The translations under genes were made by a program, and so were the position numbers. The notes below the pieces were generated by a model that saw only the letters and a list, made by a program, of their open reading frames with translations, was not told the DNA's origin and did no database searches. This document shows positions 1 through 6,166 of a DNA stretch of 9,162 nt, piece by piece. The DNA is from Prevotellaceae bacterium (GTDB lineage Bacteria; Bacteroidota; Bacteroidia; Bacteroidales; UBA932): assembly GCA_031264645.1 (NCBI GenBank), contig JAISDR010000282.1, positions 1 through 9,162 of the forward strand, in the 5' to 3' direction. Numbering within the stretch: the first letter of the stretch is position 1; each line of letters opens with the position of its first letter.

Positions 1-222
1 ATCTCTCGCCACTGGCGGGGACTCGTTGTTCGTTTGCAAACACTTCTCGCCGTTGGCAGGGACTCGCTGTTCGCTTACAAACACTTCTCGCCGCTGGCAG
101 GGAGTCGTTGTTCGTTTGCAAACACCTCTCGCCACTGGCGAGAACTCGTTGTCCGCTTGCAAACACCTCTCGCCGCTGGCGGGAACTCGTTGTTCGCTTG
201 CAAACATCTCTCGCCGCTGGCG
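1..222. repeat. 41-bp tandem repeat array, open at left edge
   Basis: Five complete 41-bp units start at 4, 45, 86, 127 and 168, and a sixth partial unit starts at 209 and loses similarity after about 222. Spacing is exactly 41 bp each time, with no indels. Bases 1-3 fit the end of a preceding unit, so the array continues leftward out of the window. Each unit holds two dyads: CGCC-RY-TGGCG near its start and GTTTGCAAAC (or a one-base variant) near its end. Across the five units 12 columns vary, 11 by transitions and one by a transversion (C to G at 104). There is no unique spacer between units, so this is not CRISPR. The plus strand has no stop codon in any frame, so long ORFs across it are a by-product. 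Its function is unknown. P. gingivalis carries MITE-like elements built from short direct repeats, a possible analogy only. Confidence 0.95.
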
Positions 223-393
223 GAGAAGAGGCAACGCCCTGTGTGGAAGACATACCCTTGCCATCAAGCCTTGTCAGCAAGTAAGCGGTTAGCCTGCAGG
301 AAAGAAACTGAGTAAATCCTTTTGAATAACTGTTAATTACATTATTTAATTATTTTGTAATAATCCCGAAACCCTTTCTTAAAGTCCGTCCCA

Positions 394-401
394 TACCTTT
401 G
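394..401 (+). promoter_or_regulatory. Putative -7 promoter element for the receptor-phosphatase operon
   Basis: TACCTTTG matches the Bacteroidota primary sigma factor -7 consensus TAnnTTTG exactly and lies 26 nt upstream of the receptor ATG, implying a short leader. The -33 element is poor: the nearest candidate, TTTC at 375-378, is only 15 nt upstream. The rest of 223-427 has no gene. 223-310 is non-repetitive DNA of no recognised type. 311-365 is AT-rich and contains a dyad, ATTACA at 336-341 and TGTAAT at 356-361, that could be an operator. The weak -33 box would suit a promoter that needs an activator, which is inference. Confidence 0.5.
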
Positions 402-427
402 CCGCCGGATTTATAGAAGAATAAATT

Positions 428-3220
428 ATGAAATATGTTTTACTTGCTGTTTTGTTTTTGTATGCCGGGATATTGCCGGCGACGTCCATAAGAGCCATAA
501 GGGGAGTTGTCAGGGATTCCGGAACGGGCGAGGAATTGACCGGCGCGACCATCATTTTGAAGGAAGAACCGGCGAAAGGAGCTGTAAGCGGCTTGGACGG
601 CAGTTTTTCGATTGAACTCAGTTCGGCTTCCAGCGTTCTGGTTTGCAGCTATCTCGGGTACCGGACGGCAGAATATGCAGTCCGGAATACCGCGGGCGAA
701 CTGACGATTCTGCTCGAACCCGTTTACAGCGAAATAGACGAAGTTGTCATCTACGCTAAGGCGGCTAACGATACGGACGCAGGCGCGCGCAGCATCGAAA
801 AGCTGTCTTCGAGCGTCATGAACATTGTGAGCGCAAAGGCAATTGAGATATCGCCGGACATGACCGTTGCAAACGTGATACAGCGCGTTTCGGGAGTTAC
901 GGTCGAGCGTAACAGCAGCGGAGACGGGCAGTACGCCATCCTGCGCGGGATGGACAAGCGGTATAACTACACTCTGGTCAATGGCGTAAAAATCCCCAGT
1001 CCCGACAATAAAAACCGTTTTGTCCCTCTCGACATTTTCCCTTCCGAACTGCTGGAGCGTCTGGAAGTAACCAAAGCCGCGACTGCCGAAATGGAAGGCG
1101 ACGCTGTTGGCGGAGCTGTCAATTTGGTCATGAAGGACGCTCCCCAAAACCGTCAGATCAGCGCGTATTTATCGACCGGATACAATACACTGTTTACGGG
1201 TCGCGATTTTTATTCCTTCGATACAAAGGCGGGCGCCAAAAAATCGCCGTACGAAATCTACGGCGAAATCTATCCGGCAAAGCCGCGCGACTTCGACGGG
1301 AAACTGATGCGGCTGGAAACGGGAAAAGCTCCGGCAAACCTTTTCGGAGGATTTTCGTATGGCGACAGGCTGATAAAGAACCGTCTGGGAATCATGCTTG
1401 CCGGAAGCTACCAGAACAGCTATCGCGGAAGCGACTGCATTTTCTACGGAGTTACGACCGCAACGAGCGACGCGTCGAATCTGCCGGTACTGACCGACAG
1501 GAACGACCGCAGCTACTCCGAACGTCAAACCCGTTACGGCGTTCATGCCAAACTTGACTTTCATCTTTCGCAACGGCACAAGATACAATGGTATAATGCA
1601 TATATGGATTTCGGCAATGTTCAGGTGAGGGACAACAGCCGTACCGAGCTGAACATCGGATACAATCCCGAACAGGGCGACTTCAATCTGAGCTACGACA
1701 CGCGCTTCCGAATGAATCACCAGCAAATTCTAAGCTCCACGCTGAAGGGAAGTCATCATTTCCTTTCGGACGCGCTTAAAATCGACTGGTCGGCGGTGTA
1801 TTCCGGAGCCTTCAACGAAACGCCGGACAATGCTTCCGTACACACGGTAACCTCCGTTCGCAACGGAAAACCGAATCCCGTGTCCGTCGTAACTCTCGGA
1901 GGCGCCGACCGCCGCTGGGAACGCAATACCGACACGGACAAAGCGGCATATCTCAATCTGGCTTACCGTCTTTTGAAAGGAAAAGTCGGGATGGATTTCC
2001 TTGCCGGCGGATTTTATCGCGACAAGCAGCGTACCGGCTTCTTCAACCAGTACGATTTCAGACCGTACGACGAATCGAAAGAAGAGGGAATGCGCAACAA
2101 TCTGATCAAGGGTATCGACTGGAACGACTACAGCGAAATCAGGTTCACTGTTTTCACGCCCTTCGGCTCGGTCGGCAACCCGCTGAACTACGACGCTTCG
2201 GAGAAAATCGCCGCCGCTTATGCCCAGATTAAAACGGGAATCGGCAGTCTGCAGATCATAACAGGCATGCGCGTGGAAAACACCAGTCAGGGGTATAAGC
2301 TGAAATATCCCGTCGAGGGAGTGAAAAACGAAGGCGAGCAGATTTACGCCGACTGGCTGCCTGTCCTGCATCTGAAGTATTCTCCATGGAAAAACAGCAA
2401 TGTCAGAGTCTCGTACTACAAGTCAATCAACCGTCCGGGCTTTTTCGAAATTGTCCCCTATCGCATTATCAACGAAGACTACACCGAAATGGGGAATCCG
2501 GATTTACAGCATACCACAGCGCACAGCGTCGACCTGAGGTACGAATATTTTCCACGCCCTTCGGAACAGTTCATGTTCGGACTTTTCTACAAGCGGCTGG
2601 AAAGCCCGATTGAATACGGGATGATCACGCAGGGACAGGGGACATTCTACATGCCCGTCAATTTTGGAAATGCGTCAAATTACGGTCTGGAGATTGATAT
2701 TGTCAAGTATTTCCATTCCTTCGGGATCAAGGGCAACTACACATTCACCCATTCGGCGATAAGCGCCACCAAACTTCTCAACTACGACAATCCCGATCCG
2801 GCGTCGTCCGAAAAAGTACTGGTCGGGAACATAAGCCAGACACGTCCGCTGAACGGACAGGCACGGCATGTGGCAAATCTCTCGCTGCTCTGCAAGGATG
2901 CAAAAAACGGATGGGACGGGCAGCTCGCATTTTCGTATACCGGCGACCGGATATACGCCGTTTCGCGCTATCTCGACAACGATATATGGCAAAGCGGCTA
3001 TTTTCAGCTGGACGCTTCGCTTGAGAAAAAAATCAAAGCGGGCTTAAGTCTGTTCATCAAGGCGGGCAACCTTTTGAACACGCCAATGGTGCATTATCTC
3101 AAAAAGGATAATCCGTCCAACAGCCGTATCGAAGGCTACGAAAACTTCGGGGGAGGAACTCTGGTGAGACGCGATTATTACGGCAGAAACCTGCTGGCGG
3201 GAATCAGATATAAATTTTAA
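428..3220 (+). CDS. TonB-dependent outer-membrane receptor
   Basis: This is a 930-aa outer-membrane transporter powered by the TonB-ExbBD complex. Residues 1 to about 20 form a signal peptide (KYVLLAVLFLYAGILPA). About 24-105 is a carboxypeptidase-D-like regulatory domain (IRGVVRDSGTGEELTGATI), ending in DEVVIYA, a TonB-box-like segment. About 126-238 is the plug, with the conserved stretches LRGMDKRYN (172-180), NGVKIPSPD (185-193), LDIFPSELLERLEVTKA (201-217) and MEGDAVGGAVNL (222-233). The rest is the beta-barrel, closing on GIRYKF with the terminal Phe expected for BAM assembly. The RYN/NG/PS and MEGDAxGG pattern recalls the Xanthomonas-Caulobacter class of receptors more than SusC, and no SusD gene is adjacent. 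It is the first gene of the operon, with the beta-helix lipoprotein 33 nt downstream. The substrate is not shown by the sequence; the phosphatase two genes on suggests a phosphorylated compound. The start follows an A-rich stretch without a strong Shine-Dalgarno. Confidence 0.93.
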   Translation: MKYVLLAVLFLYAGILPATSIRAIRGVVRDSGTGEELTGATIILKEEPAKGAVSGLDGSFSIELSSASSVLVCSYLGYRTAEYAVRNTAGELTILLEPVYSEIDEVVIYAKAANDTDAGARSIEKLSSSVMNIVSAKAIEISPDMTVANVIQRVSGVTVERNSSGDGQYAILRGMDKRYNYTLVNGVKIPSPDNKNRFVPLDIFPSELLERLEVTKAATAEMEGDAVGGAVNLVMKDAPQNRQISAYLSTGYNTLFTGRDFYSFDTKAGAKKSPYEIYGEIYPAKPRDFDGKLMRLETGKAPANLFGGFSYGDRLIKNRLGIMLAGSYQNSYRGSDCIFYGVTTATSDASNLPVLTDRNDRSYSERQTRYGVHAKLDFHLSQRHKIQWYNAYMDFGNVQVRDNSRTELNIGYNPEQGDFNLSYDTRFRMNHQQILSSTLKGSHHFLSDALKIDWSAVYSGAFNETPDNASVHTVTSVRNGKPNPVSVVTLGGADRRWERNTDTDKAAYLNLAYRLLKGKVGMDFLAGGFYRDKQRTGFFNQYDFRPYDESKEEGMRNNLIKGIDWNDYSEIRFTVFTPFGSVGNPLNYDASEKIAAAYAQIKTGIGSLQIITGMRVENTSQGYKLKYPVEGVKNEGEQIYADWLPVLHLKYSPWKNSNVRVSYYKSINRPGFFEIVPYRIINEDYTEMGNPDLQHTTAHSVDLRYEYFPRPSEQFMFGLFYKRLESPIEYGMITQGQGTFYMPVNFGNASNYGLEIDIVKYFHSFGIKGNYTFTHSAISATKLLNYDNPDPASSEKVLVGNISQTRPLNGQARHVANLSLLCKDAKNGWDGQLAFSYTGDRIYAVSRYLDNDIWQSGYFQLDASLEKKIKAGLSLFIKAGNLLNTPMVHYLKKDNPSNSRIEGYENFGGGTLVRRDYYGRNLLAGIRYKF

Positions 3221-3253
3221 AATAAAATAATTATCAATTAAATTCTAAGACAA

Positions 3254-4846
3254 ATGAAAAGGAAAAACATTGTATTATCTTTCATTTTACTTGCATCCGC
3301 GATTTTGAGCGGATGCTCAAAAGAGGGGGAAGATCTTTCCCTGAAAGGAATTGCGCTGTCGAAATCAGCCTTAACGCTGAAACCGGGCGCAAGCGAAACG
3401 CTCACGGTAACATTCTTCCCGGAGAATGCGGCAAACAAAAGGATCGTCTGGAGCAGCGGGGACACGGATATCGCCAGCGTCAGCAGCGAGGGTACGGTTA
3501 CGGCGGTCAAGCCGGGAACAGCCACGATTGTTGCAGCTTCGGAAGAAAACGGCGAGACGGCGAGCTGTTCCGTAACCGTAACGCTCAGCGATCCCGTAAT
3601 GAAAGCCGGAGCGGTGGAAGGCGTGTGGACAAAATATTCCGTTATCAATGTAACGGGGCACATCAGCGTTCCGGAAGGTAAAACCCTGACCATCGAGGAA
3701 GGGGTGGAAGTGATTGTCAGCACGGAAGGGCAGGACGCCAACGACACGAAAATCGAGTTTATTGTCAGCGGCAAGCTTTACTGTTACGGTACGGAAGACG
3801 CGCCCGTCAGGTTTACCGTGCCGGCGGACAGACGCAAGCCCGAAAACTTCTTTGCCCGTCTCTGGGGAGGAGTTATCGGAAGCGCGACATGCAGCGAGAT
3901 TGTGTTCGACAATGTGCTGATTGAGTACACCGGCGCAGTTACTACCCGCACTTCGCCTTCGGTTACTGCCGGGCTGTTCAAGCCTGCGGGAGGCGAGGGT
4001 ATGGTTGCGTTCAACACAAACAATCCTTCGGGAAAATACGTGATTGTCAACTCGACTTTCCGCTACACGGGCGAAGACGCCATTTATGTGCAGGGCGGGA
4101 ACTGCATTTTCGCCAACAACCTGTTTTATGCCGTCGGGGAAGCCGGAGGCGAAGCAATTAACGTCAAGGCGGGCTGCAAAGTCGACGCCGCCCGCAACCT
4201 TATGTACAGCCCGAATACCAACGGGTTCAAGCTGTCCAATTCCGGAGCCGACGGCGGAGCGCGCTTTCAGGCGCAGATCAATGCCTACAACAACACTATC
4301 GTCAACGCCGGATGGCGACGCGATCCCAACAAGCCCAAAGGCGGTTCGGTGTGGGCAGAATCCGGGTGTCTGGTGAACGTTTACAATAATCTGATTGTAA
4401 ACAGCATGTTCGCAGCCAAAGCTCCGAATTTCGGTATCGACGCCACCGACGGACCCGACCTGAACAGCAGGATTGACTACAACTATTATGCTTCGGGAAA
4501 CGCTCAAAGCGCGATTCCGCAGCATGTAGCCAACGGAACTGTAAGCGCCTTCGACGGATTCAAGCCGGGAGTCGATGATGCGGTTTACGGAGCGCACGAT
4601 GTTTCGGGAAATGCCGCCGGCGACAAAAATCCGCTGTTTGTGAACTTCCCGTTTATGGACAATCCCGTATTGAGTTACACTTATAACGAACTGTGGGATT
4701 TTCACCTGCAAGCCGGTTCGCCCGCCCTGAACGGCGCAAAGACCGATTTCGCGCCCTATTTTGCCGTGTCGGGCGTTACGGTCAACGGCAGGGAATATAA
4801 ATCGCCCGCGCCTGCCGCTTATTTCGGCGCTTTCGGAACAAGATAA
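3254..4846 (+). CDS. Big_2 / parallel beta-helix surface lipoprotein
   Basis: This 530-aa protein is predicted to be exported and lipidated. The signal peptide ends in the lipobox L-S-G-C with Cys21, followed by SKEGED; acidic residues just after the cysteine resemble the Bacteroidota lipoprotein export signal that sends lipoproteins to the cell surface. Residues about 30-111 are a bacterial Ig-like (Big_2) domain (ALSKSALTLKPG, VWSSGDTDIASVSSEGTVTA, PGTATIVA). About 120-500 is a right-handed parallel beta-helix: it opens with ISVPEGKTLTIEEGVEVIV and GKLYCYGTEDAPVRFT, then has Asn-rich turns such as NNLFYAVGE, YNNTIVNAG and YNNLIVNS, and closes with HLQAGSPALNGA. Such helices occur in polysaccharide lyases, adhesins and binding proteins. 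I cannot identify a catalytic triad, so the ligand or reaction is unknown. It lies between the receptor and the phosphatase (3-nt gap downstream), which suggests it works with them at the surface, either capturing or cleaving the substrate. The fold call is firm; the function is open. Confidence 0.85.
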   Translation: MKRKNIVLSFILLASAILSGCSKEGEDLSLKGIALSKSALTLKPGASETLTVTFFPENAANKRIVWSSGDTDIASVSSEGTVTAVKPGTATIVAASEENGETASCSVTVTLSDPVMKAGAVEGVWTKYSVINVTGHISVPEGKTLTIEEGVEVIVSTEGQDANDTKIEFIVSGKLYCYGTEDAPVRFTVPADRRKPENFFARLWGGVIGSATCSEIVFDNVLIEYTGAVTTRTSPSVTAGLFKPAGGEGMVAFNTNNPSGKYVIVNSTFRYTGEDAIYVQGGNCIFANNLFYAVGEAGGEAINVKAGCKVDAARNLMYSPNTNGFKLSNSGADGGARFQAQINAYNNTIVNAGWRRDPNKPKGGSVWAESGCLVNVYNNLIVNSMFAAKAPNFGIDATDGPDLNSRIDYNYYASGNAQSAIPQHVANGTVSAFDGFKPGVDDAVYGAHDVSGNAAGDKNPLFVNFPFMDNPVLSYTYNELWDFHLQAGSPALNGAKTDFAPYFAVSGVTVNGREYKSPAPAAYFGAFGTR

Positions 4847-4849
4847 GCC

Positions 4850-5791
4850 ATGAAACGCACTGTATTTTTACTGATTGCCGTGTTGACAGGCGTTTTCTTT
4901 GCCGCGTGCAGTGAAAACCCTGTCCTTCCCGAAGTATCCGGATCGGCTGTAAACTTCATTGTCGCCAGCGATCTGGGTCGCAACGGCTATTACGAACAGA
5001 AGTCTGTAGCCAGACTGATGGGCTACACGGCTGAACATATTGACGTCGAAATGATAGCCGCCGCCGGCGATGTTCATCATTTCGAAGGAGTGGCAAGCGT
5101 CGCCGACCCGCTGTGGATGACCAATTACGAGCTGATTTACGACCATCCCGAGCTGATGATCGACTGGAACGTCATCTGCGGAAATCACGAGTATCGCGGA
5201 AATACGCAGGCGGTGCTTGACTATTCCGGCGTCAGCCGCCGCTGGAATGCTCCGTCGCGCTACTATACGCGTGTCATTCAATCGGACGACGGCGTCTCGT
5301 GCCGCCTGATTTTCGTCGATACCAGCCCGATGATTGACAAGTACCGCAACGACAGTATCACCTATCCCGATGCTCACAGGCAGGACGCCGAGGCTCAGTT
5401 CCGCTGGATTGATTCGGTGCTGACGTGTTCTTCCGAAAAATGGAAAATCGTGATAGGACATCATCCCGCCTACGCCCGGACAAAGAAGGAGGATTCCGAA
5501 AGAGCGGATATTCAGGCGCGTTTAGTTCCCATTCTGGAAAAACACGGGGTGAACATATATTTCTGCGGACATATTCACAATTTTCAGCACATCAAGCCTG
5601 CTTCGTCTGCGGTCAACTATGTGGTCAATTCCGCCGGCTCGCTTTCACGACCGGCAGAAAAAACGGACGGAACTGTGTTTTGCAGCGGAGACCCGGGATT
5701 TACTCTGTGCTCAATAGACGCCGGCGCTATCCGGTTTTTCTTTATCAACCACAGGGGAGAAACGATTTACAGCTATACGATTCCGCAATAA
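4850..5791 (+). CDS. Purple acid phosphatase/ACP5-like metallophosphatase lipoprotein
   Basis: This 313-aa calcineurin-like metallophosphoesterase is most like tartrate-resistant (ACP5) acid phosphatases, which hydrolyse phosphomonoesters at a dinuclear metal centre. A signal peptide ends at AACS with a likely lipid-modified Cys20, though Phe at -3 makes the lipobox imperfect. The five family motifs appear in order: SDLG (Asp41), GDVHHF (Asp74), GNHE (Asn112, His113), VIGHHP (His204) and CGHIH (His241, His243). In uteroferrin-type enzymes the second motif is GDNFY, whose Tyr is the Fe(III) ligand and source of the purple colour; here His77 takes that place, so the metals or pH optimum may differ. 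All other expected ligands are present. Full length is normal for the family. It is the third and last gene of the operon, 3 nt after the beta-helix gene, and a strong hairpin follows. It probably acts outside the inner membrane, releasing phosphate or a dephosphorylated product for the receptor encoded upstream. The substrate is unknown. Confidence 0.88.
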   Translation: MKRTVFLLIAVLTGVFFAACSENPVLPEVSGSAVNFIVASDLGRNGYYEQKSVARLMGYTAEHIDVEMIAAAGDVHHFEGVASVADPLWMTNYELIYDHPELMIDWNVICGNHEYRGNTQAVLDYSGVSRRWNAPSRYYTRVIQSDDGVSCRLIFVDTSPMIDKYRNDSITYPDAHRQDAEAQFRWIDSVLTCSSEKWKIVIGHHPAYARTKKEDSERADIQARLVPILEKHGVNIYFCGHIHNFQHIKPASSAVNYVVNSAGSLSRPAEKTDGTVFCSGDPGFTLCSIDAGAIRFFFINHRGETIYSYTIPQ

Positions 5792-5824
5792 ACAGATAAA
5801 GTTTATCAATACATTATTTAAAAG

Positions 5825-5853
5825 AAACTGCCGGAGATTTTATCCGGCAGTTT
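5825..5853. terminator. Bidirectional intrinsic terminator hairpin
   Basis: AAACTGCCGGA (5825-5835) and TCCGGCAGTTT (5843-5853) form a perfect 11-bp stem with a 7-nt loop, 34 nt after the phosphatase stop. The T residues at the 3' foot (TTTG) serve the plus strand, and the complementary strand ends in TTTCTTT, so it could stop transcription both ways between the convergent units. Just upstream, GATAAA-G-TTTATC (5795-5807) is a second, weaker perfect palindrome. Confidence 0.8.
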
Positions 5854-5949
5854 GTCAAAATATCCGGGTGGATTGACTGCGTAGAACTTCGTTTCCAAAA
5901 TGTCGTTTTTTTTCGTGCAATATGATCCCGATTTTGATGCTCCTAACAG

Positions 5950-6004
5950 GGAAATCCTTGCTCGGAGCGAGGAAATTGCCTCTCCGAGCGAGGAAATCCT
6001 CGCT
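5950..6004. repeat. 21-nt periodic repeat with palindromic units
   Basis: The hexamer GGAAAT recurs at 5950, 5971 and 5992, exactly 21 nt apart. The first two units share about 15 of 21 bases, ending in GAGCGA; the third matches at its start and then runs into GCTTTT. A degenerate unit may precede at 5929. Two hairpins can form. GCTCGGAG (5960-5967) pairs with CTCCGAGC (5982-5989), extended inside by AGG/CCT after a 2-nt bulge. AGCGAGG (5987-5993) pairs with CCTCGCT (5998-6004), followed by TTT. They share bases 5987-5989, so only one can form fully at a time. The minus strand reads as heptapeptides of the ARISSLG type, but I do not consider this a gene. The wider gap 5854-6166 has no convincing coding sequence. 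Confidence 0.75.
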
Positions 6005-6007
6005 TTT

Positions 6008-6045
6008 ACTGACAACGGCGTCGCAAAAAGCGACAAAATGTCAGT
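6008..6045. other. Nested inverted repeat in the convergent intergenic region
   Basis: ACTGACA (6008-6014) pairs with TGTCAGT (6039-6045), and inside it GTCGC (6020-6024) pairs with GCGAC (6030-6034) around an AAAAA loop. Together they make a two-stem hairpin with an internal loop. It begins 3 nt after the 21-nt repeat block. It could be an RNA structure, a protein site or part of a repeat element; nothing in the sequence decides between these. Confidence 0.45.
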
Positions 6046-6061
6046 TGTGGGAATCCGACTG

Positions 6062-6090
6062 CTGAATTTGTTCGACTGAATTTGTTTCGA
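6062..6090. repeat. Short tandem duplication (14/15 nt)
   Basis: CTGAATTTGTTCGA (6062-6075) is followed directly by CTGAATTTGTTTCGA (6076-6090), the same sequence with one extra T. It lies between the nested inverted repeat and the A8 run at 6092-6099. It looks like a recent slippage or duplication event with no evident function. Confidence 0.7.
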
Positions 6091-6091
6091 C

Positions 6092-6131
6092 AAAAAAAAT
6101 ATTTCAACCGGAATTTTTGTCGTACATCCGG
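6092..6131 (-). terminator. Possible weak terminator of the oxyR-yicC transcript
   Basis: Read on the minus strand after the yicC stop, CCGGA (complement of 6127-6131) and TCCGG (complement of 6108-6112) can form a 5-bp stem with a 14-nt loop. A run of eight T (complement of 6092-6099) follows about 8 nt later. The stem is short and the U-run is offset, so this is tentative; the perfect hairpin at 5825-5853 further along is a stronger backstop. Confidence 0.3.
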
Positions 6132-6166
6132 GAAAAATCTTGCCATTCTTAAGCCTTAGTTCATAA

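Noticed and set aside
1..222. CRISPR array
   Set aside because: The whole 41-bp unit is repeated head to tail without unique spacers, and no cas gene is nearby.
26..315. Two overlapping plus-strand frames of 88 and 93 codons
   Set aside because: They exist only because the 41-bp unit has no stop codon in any plus-strand frame. Their peptide is the same repeat read in shifting frames, and there is no recognisable domain or start signal.
440..2371. Several long minus-strand frames opposite the TonB receptor
   Set aside because: They are shadows of the receptor gene, with no motifs and no promoter elements of their own.
3371..4711. A 446-codon minus-strand frame opposite the beta-helix lipoprotein
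   Set aside because: It is fully antisense to a gene with a signal peptide, lipobox and recognisable domains. Its translation has no domain I recognise, and it is explained by the codon bias of the G+C-richer gene.
428..5791. Polysaccharide utilisation locus
   Set aside because: There is a TonB receptor and surface-type lipoproteins, but no SusD homologue, no glycoside hydrolase or recognisable lyase, and no hybrid two-component or anti-sigma regulator.
5795..5807. GATAAA-G-TTTATC palindrome as the main operon terminator
   Set aside because: The stem is only 6 AT-rich pairs with a one-base centre and no T run; the 11-bp hairpin at 5825-5853 is far stronger.
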